IMG/VR virus record: IMGVR_UViG_3300036823_000156
Span: 19,960-83,959 of that record
Direction: 5' to 3' (one strand)
DNA length: 64,000 nt
From: a virus
The notes beneath the pieces were generated by a model that saw only the letters and a list, made by a program, of their open reading frames with translations, ran no database searches and was not told the DNA's origin. A program made the position numbers and the translations under genes. This document shows, piece by piece, positions 1-9,599 of the stretch. The stretch's first letter is position 1, and each line of letters begins with the position of its first letter.

Positions 1-2
1 TG

Positions 3-149
3 GAGATCGCACTGGGCCCGGACGCGCTGGACGCGCTGGCCTCGGTTCCGGACCTGGACAGCGAACATCTGGACACGATCGCCCAACGGATCACGCAGAA
101 GTTCGTGGACTCGACGAGCGTCCCAAAAGGAGAATTGAGGAGCGTATAA
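3..149 (+). CDS. tail assembly chaperone, short form (5' truncated)
   Basis: The window opens inside this gene. The reading frame starting at base 3 runs to TAA at 147-149. Its position directly before the tape measure gene, together with the frameshift site it contains, identifies it as the short (gpG-like) tail assembly chaperone of siphoviruses, which coats the tape measure protein during tail assembly and is absent from the finished virion. The visible residues are acidic and show no enzymatic motif. Identification rests on gene order and the slippery site, not on a recognised domain. The start lies outside the window. Confidence 0.7.
   Translation, partial: EIALGPDALDALASVPDLDSEHLDTIAQRITQKFVDSTSVPKGELRSV
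122..128 (+). other. -1 programmed ribosomal frameshift site (CCCAAAA)
   Basis: The heptamer CCCAAAA lies in the zero frame as C-CCA-AAA, the canonical X-XXY-YYZ pattern for -1 slippage. Slipping here moves ribosomes from the short chaperone frame (stop at 147-149) into the frame that stays open to 604. Such a shift between two frames just before the tape measure gene is a conserved feature of siphovirus tail assembly chaperones. Confidence 0.85.
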
Positions 150-604
150 ACGAACTCCTCTGGGTCCTGCACTACCTCGACGACATCCGCAGCGATCTGT
201 CCGTGTACCACAGGATCGAGGATCTGGAATGGATGCCCTCGGACACCTTCTTCGTGTACGCGGAGCGGATGGGCGCCTACAAGGGCGTGCTGTACGCGCA
301 GATGCAGATCGACGCACAGCAGGCCGGCGTCGCAGCACCACCGCAACAGGCTGCGGCCACGCCGAAGCAGCGCTACCGCCCGCACGACGTGATCGAACGG
401 GCGGACGACGGCACGAAGATCCTCAACGGCGTGGCGGTCGACGAGGAGGACATTCCACTGTGGACCAAGAAGTTGCCCGGGGCCCAGGGCAAGGTCGAGG
501 TGATCCCCGGGGACATCGGGTCCATCGGGTTCAGCGAGGCGTTCCGTGGCCAGTTCAGCTACGCACGGGTGAGCAAGCAGGAGCAGGAGGCGGTCGGTGA
601 CTAG
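128..604 (+). CDS. tail assembly chaperone, frameshift extension (gpGT-like)
   Basis: This is the -1 frame entered at the CCCAAAA site; it has no natural start of its own and ends with TAG at 602-604. The product is expected to be a fusion of the upstream frame with about 158 residues encoded here. In lambda-type phages the long form recruits the tail tube protein to the tape measure-chaperone complex, which is known for the family and only inferred here. The extension contains an alanine/glutamine-rich linker near its middle. Its stop overlaps the GTG start of the tape measure gene at 597, so the two are probably translationally coupled. An internal GTG at 203 is open in frame but lacks a good ribosome binding site. 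Confidence 0.8.
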   Translation, partial: RRIEERINELLWVLHYLDDIRSDLSVYHRIEDLEWMPSDTFFVYAERMGAYKGVLYAQMQIDAQQAGVAAPPQQAAATPKQRYRPHDVIERADDGTKILNGVAVDEEDIPLWTKKLPGAQGKVEVIPGDIGSIGFSEAFRGQFSYARVSKQEQEAVGD

Positions 605-3600
605 CGCGGGAGGCTCCTCCTCGTTCAAGATCGCCGACGCCTACGTCCTGGTCGGCGCGAACCTGGACGAGCGCTCCGTCGAGCAGACGGTCACCTCGGC
701 GCAGCGGCAGATCAGCCGGTCCGCGCTGAACCTCAAGGTCACGCTGGACAAGCGCAGCCTCAACGACGCCGTCACCACGACGCGGGCGTCGGTCAAGGAA
801 CTCGGGACCGATCTCAAGGTCAAGTTGGGGATCAACCTCGACGACAAGTCCCTGGCCGACACCGCGTTGGCCGTGGAGGCCGCGGCCGACACGATGAGTC
901 GCACGTCCGGGGTCAACCTGCACGTGGGCCTGGACAACACCTCGGTGCTGCGCGCGGGCGCCGACCTCAAGGCCGTCACCCGCGTCATGGGCACCCAGGA
1001 CGCGATCAACCTGCGGGTCAACAGCTCCGGGCTGTCCGAAGCCGACAACGAGGTGCAGTCCTTTTCCAACCGCTGGACGCGCCTGGCCAAGTTGATCACA
1101 GCCGGCGCACTGATCGGCGCCGGTCCGCTCGAAGCGGTCGGCCTGGCCACGGTCATCGCCGGGTTCGGTGCGCTGGCCATCGCGGCCGAGGCCAGCAACA
1201 AGGACGTCAAGGCCTCGTTCAAGGACATGACCGCCTCCGCCAAGCAGACGGCGGCCGAGGGGTTCTCGCCGGTCATCCCCCAGCTGGTGTCGCTGGGCGA
1301 GCAGGCCAAGACCACGATCAGCGGTCTGGAACCCGCCTTCCAGCGTGCCGGCCTGGCGATCTCGCCGATCCTGGGCACCATCGGCACCGATCTGCTGGAA
1401 TCCGTGCAACGCGGCGTCGAGGGGGCCGAGCCCCAGCTGAACAAGCTGCCGCCGCTGGCCAGCTCGATCGGCAACTCGTTCAACACCCTCGAACACGGTG
1501 TCGGCGGGTTCGTCAACAACATCGACGTCAGCAAGGCCGTACACGGCTGGGACACGCTGACCGTCGCGGTCGGGCAGCTGCTGCCGGCCCTGTCGATCTT
1601 GCTGAACACCGCCGAGCCGGTCGGCTCCGCGCTGTTGCAGATCGTGGGCGGCGCGGTCTCCACCCTGTTCCGCGAGATCGGCGAACTCAACCCGGAGATG
1701 CAGGCCGCCGGGGCGATCTTCTCCTTCATCGGCCCCGCCATCTCGGTGGTCGGGCCGCCGCTGCTGGCGGTCGCCGCCGGCACGCGGCTACTGACCGGTA
1801 GCTGGACCGACTTCGCCGGGGCCGGCACCAAGCTCAAGGGCATCGTCACCGGCATGCCCGGCATCATCGAGCAGTTGGGCCAGAAGTTCGGCTACACCAC
1901 GGCCGCCGCCAACCAGGCGGCCAAGGCGTCGGCCGAGGTCGCGCTGAACACCGCGCTGGAGTCCAAAGCGGTCGACGAGGCCGTCGTCGCCGAGGCGGCC
2001 GACGCGGTGGCCCAGGAGGACAGCGCCAAGAACGCGCAGTCCCTCTCGATCGCCAAGAAGCAACTGGCCGCGTCCACGGTCGAAGCCACCGAGGCGCAGA
2101 AGGCGTTCGACGCCACCACCGAGGAGTCCACCTTCGCGATGGGACCGCTCGGCCTGGCGCTGGGTGTGGTGACGGCCGGACTGCTGCTGTTCTCCGGTCG
2201 GTCCAAGGACGCCTCCGAGCCCACCCAGGACCTGACCGCCGACCTGGAGCGCCTGGCCGCCGCCGCGCCCGGTGCGACGCAGGGCATCCTGGCCGGCGAC
2301 CCGGCGCTGCAGAAGCTGATCACGGGCGCCAAGAACGCCGGTGTCAACGTGCAGGGCCTGCTGTCGGCCTACCAAGGCGGCACCGGCCCGCTGGACGCGT
2401 TCACCAAACAGCTGCAGAACCAGCAGAAGCAGCTGGGGGACACGCAGGTGTCGATGTCCTCGGTGACCACCGGGATCAAGCTGGGCAACGACCCGGCCGT
2501 GAAGTTCTCCGCCTCCATCGCCCAGTTGGCGGCGGCCGGCAAGCAGCTGTCGGAGAACAACGTCAAGCTGTCACCGCAGCAGCAGGCGCAGATCGCGCAG
2601 TACCGCAACCTCCAGGCCGTCACGGCACAGCTGGGCGTGTCGCAGAAGGCCCTCGCCGGCAATCAGGCCGCGGGCGCCGCGGTCACGCAGACCACGCAGC
2701 AGACGCAGACCCAGTGGAACCACACGATGACCGAGGCCAGCTCCATCACCTCGGCCTACGGCGGCAACCTCACCAGCACCGCGCTGCAGATGCAGAACTT
2801 CGCCGCACAGCAGAAAAACGGCCAGTTCTCGATGGAGGACTTCGTCAAGGCGCAGGTCACCGCGGCCGGCGGGTTCCTGCAGGCACAGGCACAACAGCAG
2901 CAACTCAACGCCGCGGTCACCCAGACCGCCCAAGCCCAGGTGCAGGCCGGTCAGTCGGTCGCGTCGGCCAAGAACCAGGAGCAGCAGGCGATTCTGCAGG
3001 TGGCCGACGCCGAGCACAGCGCGGCACAGTCCGCCGGTGCGGTCACCGACGCCGAGCACTCCTACCAGCAGTCCATTCAGGCCGTGTCCGACGCGAAAAC
3101 CGCGGTGGTCAAGGCACAGCAGCAGGAACACACCGCGCAGCTTCAGTACACACAGGACCTGGCCGCCGCACGCGCCGCCGAACTGGCGCTCTCGGCCGCC
3201 CGCAAGCAGGCGGTGCTGGACCTGCAGGCCGAGCAGCGCCAGGTGCTCGATCAGGGCGACACGGTGGCCCAGGCCGAGTTGCAACTGTTCGACGCACAGC
3301 AGGCGGTCAACAACGCCGGCCTGGCCAACAGCACACTGAAGCTGTCCGACCTGGCCAACACCAAGAACCTCAACACCGCCAACGAACAGTCCTACCAACT
3401 GCTGCTCTCGCTGTCCGAGGCGCAGCACGGACTCAACGACGCCAAGGCCCAACAGGCCCAAGTGGACAGTCAGAACGCCGCCGACCAGAAGAAGGGCGTC
3501 TCGGGCAGCCAGGACGTGCTGACCGCGCAGCAGAACATCGCCCAGGCGCAGAACCAGGTCCAGCAGTCGCAGCAGCAACTGGTGGACAGCAAGGATTCGG

Positions 3601-5120
3601 TCGTCAAGGCCAGCCAGTCGGTGGTGCAGGCCCAGTACGCGGAGAAGCAGGCGCACGACGCGGTCGCCCAGGCCCAGTACGCCGAACAGCAGGCCAACGT
3701 GGCGGTCACCCAGGCCAGTTTCGCTTCGCAGCAGGCGACCCAGGCGTTGGCCTCGGCGAATCTGCAGGCGCAGCAGGCCTCGATCGCCCACAAGACCGCG
3801 GTACAGCAGGCCAGCGGATCGATCGACATCAACACCCAGGCCGGCAACCGCAACGTCACCACCCTGCTGCAACTCTACGACAACCAGATCGCGGCCGGTA
3901 AGTCGACCGACCAGGCGCGCACCGCGGTGGAGAAGGAAGGCGTCCAGCTCGGCATCACCAAGGGCGACGTGGACAAGGTCCTGGGGTCGATCAAGAACAT
4001 CCAGGGCAAGACCGCGACGTTCGGCGTGGTCGGCACGCCCTCGGTCAACCTGTCCGAGCTGATCAACGCGGCGAGCAAGCAAGGTCTCAACCCGCGCACG
4101 CTGGGCTTCACCACCTCCGAGATCGGCAACGCCCGGGCCAGCGGGTCGGGCAGCTTCCCGACGCACGGCGCGGCCACCGGTGGCCTGATCAAGGGCCCGG
4201 GCACCAGCACGTCGGACTCGATCATGGGAGTCAGCCGCGCGGGGGTGCCCACGGCCTGGGTGAGCCCGGACGAGTACGTGGTCAACGCCAAGGCCACCTC
4301 GATGTTCCTGCCGCAGCTGGAGGCCCTCAACGCCGCCGGGCTGCCGGGCCGGGCCTCCGGTGGTCTGGCCGGCGACGGCAAGGCGATCGTGTCGGCCAAC
4401 CTGATGCTGACCGAGGTCGGCGCCATGATGCACTCCGCTCGCGAGGCCTTCCTCAAATCCGGCATCGCCAGTTCCCTGCCGGACTTCGCGCCCAAGAACC
4501 CGCCCGAGCCGGACTTCTCGGCGCTGGGCGCGGGCGGCGACACCGGGTCGCACGGCGCGGCCCAGGCCGCGGCCCAGGCCTACGCGGCGAGCGTGTTGAG
4601 TGCGCACGGATGGAGCTCCGCCCAGATGGCTCCCCTGATCAAACTGTGGAACCAGGAGTCGGGCTGGCAGTGGTGGGCGCTCAACAGCTCCAGTGGCGCC
4701 TACGGCATCCCGCAGTCCCTTCCGGCCAGCAAGATGGCGTCGGCCGGTCCGGACTGGCGCACCAACGCGCGCACGCAGATCAACTGGGGCCTGGGGTACA
4801 TTCAAGATCGTTACGGCTCGCCAGCAGCGGCATGGGCGCACGAGATCGGCTACAACTGGTACGACGAGGGCGGCGTCCTGCCCAAGGGCCTGTCGATGTC
4901 GCTGAATCAGACCGGCGCCAACGAGCACAAGGCCGTGTTCAGCACGGCGCAGTGGAACGCGCTGGGGGCCCTGGCCTCGGCGGTGCAGAGCGGCACGAGC
5001 GGCAAGACGGTCCAGATCCACAACCACTTCCTGGTGGAGTCCATGTCGGTCGCCAACGCCGTCGCGGCGCAGGCCTCGGCACAGACCAGCTGGGACCTCG
5101 CGACGAGCCTGGGGGCGTGA
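597..5120 (+). CDS. tape measure protein with C-terminal lytic transglycosylase-like domain
   Basis: At 1507 residues this is the longest gene in the window, and it sits directly after the frameshifted chaperone, which identifies it as the tape measure protein that sets tail length. Using about 1.5 Angstrom per helical residue, a tail near 220 nm would be expected (inference). Hydrophobic glycine/alanine-rich segments lie near residues 160-200, and a long Gln/Ala-rich coiled-coil region covers roughly 740-1100. Near residues 1330-1425 there is an SLT/lysozyme-like fold with a probable catalytic Glu around 1352 (in 'WNQESGW'), followed by 'GAYGIPQ' and 'GLGYIQDRYG'. This domain probably opens peptidoglycan during DNA injection. 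The GTG start overlaps the chaperone stop. Confidence 0.95.
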   Translation: MTSAGGSSSFKIADAYVLVGANLDERSVEQTVTSAQRQISRSALNLKVTLDKRSLNDAVTTTRASVKELGTDLKVKLGINLDDKSLADTALAVEAAADTMSRTSGVNLHVGLDNTSVLRAGADLKAVTRVMGTQDAINLRVNSSGLSEADNEVQSFSNRWTRLAKLITAGALIGAGPLEAVGLATVIAGFGALAIAAEASNKDVKASFKDMTASAKQTAAEGFSPVIPQLVSLGEQAKTTISGLEPAFQRAGLAISPILGTIGTDLLESVQRGVEGAEPQLNKLPPLASSIGNSFNTLEHGVGGFVNNIDVSKAVHGWDTLTVAVGQLLPALSILLNTAEPVGSALLQIVGGAVSTLFREIGELNPEMQAAGAIFSFIGPAISVVGPPLLAVAAGTRLLTGSWTDFAGAGTKLKGIVTGMPGIIEQLGQKFGYTTAAANQAAKASAEVALNTALESKAVDEAVVAEAADAVAQEDSAKNAQSLSIAKKQLAASTVEATEAQKAFDATTEESTFAMGPLGLALGVVTAGLLLFSGRSKDASEPTQDLTADLERLAAAAPGATQGILAGDPALQKLITGAKNAGVNVQGLLSAYQGGTGPLDAFTKQLQNQQKQLGDTQVSMSSVTTGIKLGNDPAVKFSASIAQLAAAGKQLSENNVKLSPQQQAQIAQYRNLQAVTAQLGVSQKALAGNQAAGAAVTQTTQQTQTQWNHTMTEASSITSAYGGNLTSTALQMQNFAAQQKNGQFSMEDFVKAQVTAAGGFLQAQAQQQQLNAAVTQTAQAQVQAGQSVASAKNQEQQAILQVADAEHSAAQSAGAVTDAEHSYQQSIQAVSDAKTAVVKAQQQEHTAQLQYTQDLAAARAAELALSAARKQAVLDLQAEQRQVLDQGDTVAQAELQLFDAQQAVNNAGLANSTLKLSDLANTKNLNTANEQSYQLLLSLSEAQHGLNDAKAQQAQVDSQNAADQKKGVSGSQDVLTAQQNIAQAQNQVQQSQQQLVDSKDSVVKASQSVVQAQYAEKQAHDAVAQAQYAEQQANVAVTQASFASQQATQALASANLQAQQASIAHKTAVQQASGSIDINTQAGNRNVTTLLQLYDNQIAAGKSTDQARTAVEKEGVQLGITKGDVDKVLGSIKNIQGKTATFGVVGTPSVNLSELINAASKQGLNPRTLGFTTSEIGNARASGSGSFPTHGAATGGLIKGPGTSTSDSIMGVSRAGVPTAWVSPDEYVVNAKATSMFLPQLEALNAAGLPGRASGGLAGDGKAIVSANLMLTEVGAMMHSAREAFLKSGIASSLPDFAPKNPPEPDFSALGAGGDTGSHGAAQAAAQAYAASVLSAHGWSSAQMAPLIKLWNQESGWQWWALNSSSGAYGIPQSLPASKMASAGPDWRTNARTQINWGLGYIQDRYGSPAAAWAHEIGYNWYDEGGVLPKGLSMSLNQTGANEHKAVFSTAQWNALGALASAVQSGTSGKTVQIHNHFLVESMSVANAVAAQASAQTSWDLATSLGA

Positions 5121-5121
5121 C

Positions 5122-6030
5122 ATGGCACCTCCGACCTATCAGATCGGCAGCTGGCTGGTCGGCGGCGACGGCGGCATCACCGACGCCGCGAACATCATCT
5201 GGCGGGTCAACCCACAGGGCACCACCGGCATCTTCGACTCGGCCGACAACCGCCTCAACCAGACGGTGTTCAACGAGTACGACGGCGCCCAGCGCTCGCG
5301 CAACTACGACAACGCGTTGCCCATCACCATCGCCGGCACCGCGCAGGGTGTCGACTTCGCCTCCGTCGCGGCGGCCCGCCGGGCGTTCGTCGGCATGCTG
5401 GCCGGCGGCGGCCAGAAGACCCTGACGGTCACCGACGTCGACGGCGCGGTGCTCACGATCACGGTGGAGAAGAACGGGAAACAGCAGGTCACACCGCAGA
5501 GCCAGGGTTGCGACTTCGATTGGCAGCTCAACTGCATCGCCGCCGACCCGCGCAAGTACCTGCCCGACCAGTCGGCCAGCATCGGGCTGCCCAGCAGTTC
5601 CGGCGGCCTGAACTGGTCGGCCGGCGGCGGTCTGAACTGGTCTTCCGGCGGCGGTCTGGACTGGGGGATCGCCGGGTCGAACGGCCTGATTCAGTTGACC
5701 AACACCGGCACCGCCGAGGCGTGGCCGGAGTTCCAGTTCTTCGCACCCACGGACGGATCCACCTTGGTCAATCCGACTGCGGTCAATCAGCTGACCGGCG
5801 AGACGCTGAAGTTCGTCGACACGCTGATCCAGGGCGACATCGTCGATATCAAGTCCTCGATCTACGAGCGGTCGGTGACCAAGAACGGCGTGCCCTACCG
5901 ACGCAATCTGCAAGTGGCGCAATGGTTCTCCATCGCGCCGGGCGAGACCATGACGGTGCAGTTCCAGGGCACCGGCACCTCGTCCACCTCCCTGATGACC
6001 GCGACCCTGTCGCCCGCCGTGTACGCCTAG
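5122..6030 (+). CDS. minor tail protein, distal-tail (Dit)-like
   Basis: This 302-residue protein starts one base after the tape measure stop, at the position where siphoviruses encode the distal tail protein that joins the tail tube to the baseplate or tip. The sequence is rich in beta-forming residues, Gly, Ser and Thr, with no enzymatic motif. Residues around 155-180 contain a short Gly/Leu/Asn-Trp-Ser repeat that looks like a duplicated beta turn. The assignment to Dit is by gene order and length; it could also be another tip protein. Confidence 0.65.
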   Translation: MAPPTYQIGSWLVGGDGGITDAANIIWRVNPQGTTGIFDSADNRLNQTVFNEYDGAQRSRNYDNALPITIAGTAQGVDFASVAAARRAFVGMLAGGGQKTLTVTDVDGAVLTITVEKNGKQQVTPQSQGCDFDWQLNCIAADPRKYLPDQSASIGLPSSSGGLNWSAGGGLNWSSGGGLDWGIAGSNGLIQLTNTGTAEAWPEFQFFAPTDGSTLVNPTAVNQLTGETLKFVDTLIQGDIVDIKSSIYERSVTKNGVPYRRNLQVAQWFSIAPGETMTVQFQGTGTSSTSLMTATLSPAVYA

Positions 6031-6040
6031 GAGAGACGCG

Positions 6041-7198
6041 ATGGCACTGACCAACCAGACGATCGGCGGCTCCGGCATCGCGGGCGGCACGTGGACGATT
6101 CAATCCACCAACACCGCGATCGTCGGCCGCTTCCACGACCTGGCCTTCCTGCAGGAGGGCAGCGCCGGGTCGCCGATGCAGAGTGCCCGCACGGGCTGCC
6201 TGCCCGGCCCGTCGCTGAGCACCGTGGCGCTGCCCGGGTGCTTCGGGGTGACGGCCGCGGGCGGCCTGTCCTGCAGCCTGGGGCGCGGATCGGCCTTCGT
6301 CGAGCGCAACACGCAGGTCGGCCCGTACAACGTGCACACCGAGGCCGTCGGCACCGTCACCTTCGGAACGGCCAACGCGACCAATCCCCGGATCGACCGG
6401 GTCGACCTCCAGGTCTTCGACGGCGTTCTCGGCGACAACGGCGGCGTGTCGCTCACCCAGTTCGTGGTGACCCAGGGCACCGCGGCCGGCGTGCCCACGC
6501 TGCCGGCCGCACCGACCAACTCGACACCCATGTTCAAGCTCACCCTGCCGGCCAACACCGTCACCATCACCTCCGGCATGCTGACCGACATCCGCCGGTC
6601 GGCGGGCCTGCGCGGCGCCAAGCGCATGATGCTGAGCGGCGACCTGCTCACCGACGTCGGCATCGAAGCCGGCGAACTGCGCGACACCTCGGCCATCCGC
6701 ACGGTCGGCACGATCGACCGGTGGGACCCGGTCAGCGCCACGTGGGTGATGACCGCCGATCTCAGCGCGGCCCAGACCGTGTTCTACAACCCCGCCGTCT
6801 CGGTCAATTCGATCACGGACAACACAACCTTCACCGGTTACCGCGACACGTCCAGCAACCTGCTGGGCACCGCGTTCGTCGCCCCCGCTTCGGGCAAGGT
6901 GGACCTCTCCTTCGGCGCGTCCTTGACCATTAGCCACATCACCACCGAGGTCCAGCTCAGTATCAACGTGAACACCGGCTCGACGATCGGTGGTGGTAGT
7001 AGCTTCCTGGCCGCGTCGGCCGGCATTTCCGCAGTCGGCAAGAACACTGACGAAACGATGGTGTCCCGTCATGTGCTAGTCACCGGCTTGACACCGGGAT
7101 CGACCTACAATGCGTCCTTCACGTGGAAGATGACTTTGTCAGGAAGCACTGCGACCTCGCAGATTCCGTGGATGCTCGCCAAGCCCATCTTTGTCTGA
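6041..7198 (+). CDS. minor tail protein
   Basis: A 385-residue protein with a ribosome binding site (GGAGAGACG) before ATG 6041. The first part resembles phage tail-tip proteins of actinophages: Gly-rich with a motif of the type 'RIDRVDLQVFDG' near residues 120-135, where many such proteins carry 'NPRIDRV'. The C-terminal third is Ser/Thr-rich and beta-like, as expected for an exposed receptor-facing domain. No catalytic signature is visible. It lies between the Dit-like and beta-helix genes, so a tip or adhesin role is likely. Confidence 0.6.
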   Translation: MALTNQTIGGSGIAGGTWTIQSTNTAIVGRFHDLAFLQEGSAGSPMQSARTGCLPGPSLSTVALPGCFGVTAAGGLSCSLGRGSAFVERNTQVGPYNVHTEAVGTVTFGTANATNPRIDRVDLQVFDGVLGDNGGVSLTQFVVTQGTAAGVPTLPAAPTNSTPMFKLTLPANTVTITSGMLTDIRRSAGLRGAKRMMLSGDLLTDVGIEAGELRDTSAIRTVGTIDRWDPVSATWVMTADLSAAQTVFYNPAVSVNSITDNTTFTGYRDTSSNLLGTAFVAPASGKVDLSFGASLTISHITTEVQLSINVNTGSTIGGGSSFLAASAGISAVGKNTDETMVSRHVLVTGLTPGSTYNASFTWKMTLSGSTATSQIPWMLAKPIFV

Positions 7199-7214
7199 TC
7201 CCAGGAGTGAATTC

Positions 7215-8438
7215 GTGATTACCACACAGGCCGACCTCGAAGCCGCCCTGCTCGTCGGGGGCGACGTGATCTGCGACCCGACCGTCACCATCGCGTTGAC
7301 CGACACGATGGCCGTGGCTCTGCCGACGCGGCTGCTGGGCGGCACGTTCACGATCGACGCGGGCCCGGCGTTCGAGGTGACCTCCAGCGACGTCGAGATC
7401 GGCGGACTCTCGATCGCCGGTGGCATCGGCGGGGGCTTCGACGACACCCAGAAGTTGATCTACGTGCTGGGCACCAGCGAGGCGCCGCTGTCGCGCGTGG
7501 ACATCCACGACTGCCACCTGTCCGACAGCGCGGCGGACAACATCTGGGTCGAGTGGTGCGTCGACTCCACGGTGCACGACAACATCATCGAGCACTACCT
7601 CTACAGCGGCATCATGGTCATCTCCGGCAGCGGGCTGACCATCGCCGACAACGTGATCTCCGACGCCACCATCGCCGCCGGCCAGCTCAACTGCTACGGC
7701 ATCGCGCTGACCGACCTCGACAACACCCTCGCGGCGCGCACCCACAACTGCTCGGTCGTCGGCAACAGGATCAACCTGATCGACTGGGAGGGCATCGACA
7801 CCCACGGCGGCACCGACCTGGTCATCACCGGCAACGTGGTGACCGCCTGCCACCGCGGCATCGCCCTGGTCACCGGCAACGCGACCCGCGTCACCAGCCC
7901 CACCAACTGCGTCGTCTCCGGCAACGTGGTCGACGGCACCGGTGCCCGGGTGACGCCGGACATCGGCGTGTTCCTGTCCGGCATCTCCGGCCAGCCCGCG
8001 TCCGCGACCGTCACCGGCAACCAGGTCGTCGGCTACGACAGCGCACAGCCCTTCTCCGCGAACTTCTACAACCGGGGTGACACCTACATCGGCGGCAACT
8101 CCCGGCCGTTCATGCCGTGGACCGCGGTGCCGCTCGCGACCGGCTTCACCGGCAACGCCACGTTCCCGCCGATGTACATGGTCGACGGCAACACCGTCTC
8201 CTTCCGCGGCGGCGTCGTCCCGCCCGCAGGAGGCATGCCCGCCAACCCGCAGATCGGCACGCTGGCCAGCGCCGCGTGGCCCGAGCACCGCACCTTCTAC
8301 GCCACCACCAAGAGCAGCAACGCGGCCGGCGGGATCGGCACGCTCAACGTCGACATCGACGGAAAGTTCCGAGTGGACTACGCCTCGACCAGTGACACGT
8401 TCACCTGGTGGTTGACCGGAAGCTACCAGGCGATCTGA
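7215..8438 (+). CDS. tail protein with parallel beta-helix (pectate-lyase-like) repeats
   Basis: I take GTG 7215 as the start because AGGAG lies 8 bases upstream. A longer reading from TTG 7191 would overlap the preceding gene and has no such site. The 407-residue product contains repeated short strands of the type 'V.DN.I..', 'NCSVVGNRI', 'VITGNVVT' and 'NCVVSGNVV' from about 80 to 290, the pattern of right-handed parallel beta-helix proteins. Such folds in phages serve as receptor-binding or polysaccharide-degrading tailspikes. A catalytic triad cannot be read with certainty. A second beta-helix protein lies on the other strand at 50063-52048. Confidence 0.75.
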   Translation: MITTQADLEAALLVGGDVICDPTVTIALTDTMAVALPTRLLGGTFTIDAGPAFEVTSSDVEIGGLSIAGGIGGGFDDTQKLIYVLGTSEAPLSRVDIHDCHLSDSAADNIWVEWCVDSTVHDNIIEHYLYSGIMVISGSGLTIADNVISDATIAAGQLNCYGIALTDLDNTLAARTHNCSVVGNRINLIDWEGIDTHGGTDLVITGNVVTACHRGIALVTGNATRVTSPTNCVVSGNVVDGTGARVTPDIGVFLSGISGQPASATVTGNQVVGYDSAQPFSANFYNRGDTYIGGNSRPFMPWTAVPLATGFTGNATFPPMYMVDGNTVSFRGGVVPPAGGMPANPQIGTLASAAWPEHRTFYATTKSSNAAGGIGTLNVDIDGKFRVDYASTSDTFTWWLTGSYQAI

Positions 8439-9598
8439 TGACCAGTGCGTTCGCGAAGTTCCGGTACTACGCGCTGGTCTACTTCACCGTGACCGGCGAA
8501 GTGATCGACGAGATTCCGCTGGCCGGGGTGCCGCAGTGGATGACCAAGATCAACGACACGGGCTCGTGGACGATCCAGACCCAGATCGGGACCGACACCT
8601 TCGACAGCGGCGGCTGTCTGTCCAAACAGCACCTGCGCGAGATCACCGACCCCTGGCGGCATTCCGTCGCCATCTGCTGGGGGACGGGATCGCGCAGCGA
8701 CTACATCGTGCAGGCCGGGCCGATCACCAGCCGGGCCAACCTGCAGTCCGGTGCCGGGCAGCCTCCGCTGCTACAGATCGGCGGCCTCGGGCCGTGGGGC
8801 GTGCTGCTCAAGACCATGCAGCTGGCCAGCTCGTGGCCCGGCGTGTCGCTCACGCAGCCCGGCGGGGCCGACACGAACTACACGGACTCGCTGTGGGGCA
8901 TCGCGACCGACATCCTGACCAACGCGGTGGCGCGCAACCCGATCCCCTTGGACATCCCGACCTTCGCCGGTGGCGGCACGAACGTCCGCAACTACTTCGG
9001 CTACGACCTCGCGACGGCGGGTCAGCGGCTGCAGGAGCTGACCCAGGTCATCGGCGGCCCGGACGTCTATCTGAAGCCGTACTTCTTCGACAACAACCAC
9101 ATCCACCACAATGTCCTCATCGGACAGCCGATGCTGGTCACGTCGGGCAATCCGATCGTGTTCGACTATCCCGGGTCGATCAAGCAGATCCTGGAGTCGC
9201 TGGACGGTAGCAACCAGGCCACCACCACGTTCGAGAAGGGCGACGGCATCGAGTACGCGATGCTGTGGGCCCAGTCGATCGACACCACGCTGACCAACGC
9301 GGGCTGGCCGAAGCTGGAGACCACCGACAACTCGCACTCCGACGTGGTGCTGCAGGCCACCCTGCAGGAGTGGGCCGACGGGCAGCAACAGCTCAACGGC
9401 ATCGGGGTCACCACCTACGCCATCACCGTCAAGATGGACGACCCGGACACGCCCTTCGGCAGTTTCGACCCCGGCTCGCCCGGCATCTACAACGTGCGCG
9501 GTCACGCGTGGCTGCCCGACGGCGAACTCCAGCAACGTATCATCGGGCTGCAGCAGGGACAGCAGGACTTCGAGTACGTGCACCTGGTAGGGACCTGA
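8438..9598 (+). CDS. minor tail protein
   Basis: The ATG at 8438 overlaps the stop of the beta-helix gene (TGATG), so translation is coupled. The product has 386 residues. The N-terminal part with 'VPQWMTKINDTGSW' and 'DPWRHSVAICWGTG', followed by a segment 'IVQAGPITSR', resembles the minor tail protein family that is common downstream of the tape measure gene in Streptomyces and other actinophages. No enzyme motif is visible. A structural role in the tail tip is inferred from position. Confidence 0.6.
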   Translation: MTSAFAKFRYYALVYFTVTGEVIDEIPLAGVPQWMTKINDTGSWTIQTQIGTDTFDSGGCLSKQHLREITDPWRHSVAICWGTGSRSDYIVQAGPITSRANLQSGAGQPPLLQIGGLGPWGVLLKTMQLASSWPGVSLTQPGGADTNYTDSLWGIATDILTNAVARNPIPLDIPTFAGGGTNVRNYFGYDLATAGQRLQELTQVIGGPDVYLKPYFFDNNHIHHNVLIGQPMLVTSGNPIVFDYPGSIKQILESLDGSNQATTTFEKGDGIEYAMLWAQSIDTTLTNAGWPKLETTDNSHSDVVLQATLQEWADGQQQLNGIGVTTYAITVKMDDPDTPFGSFDPGSPGIYNVRGHAWLPDGELQQRIIGLQQGQQDFEYVHLVGT

Positions 9599-9599
9599 C

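Noticed and set aside
2571-5123. Long antisense frame (850 codons) across the tape measure gene
   Set aside because: Arg/Leu/Gly-rich shadow typical of G+C-rich coding DNA; the plus-strand gene has domain structure and context.
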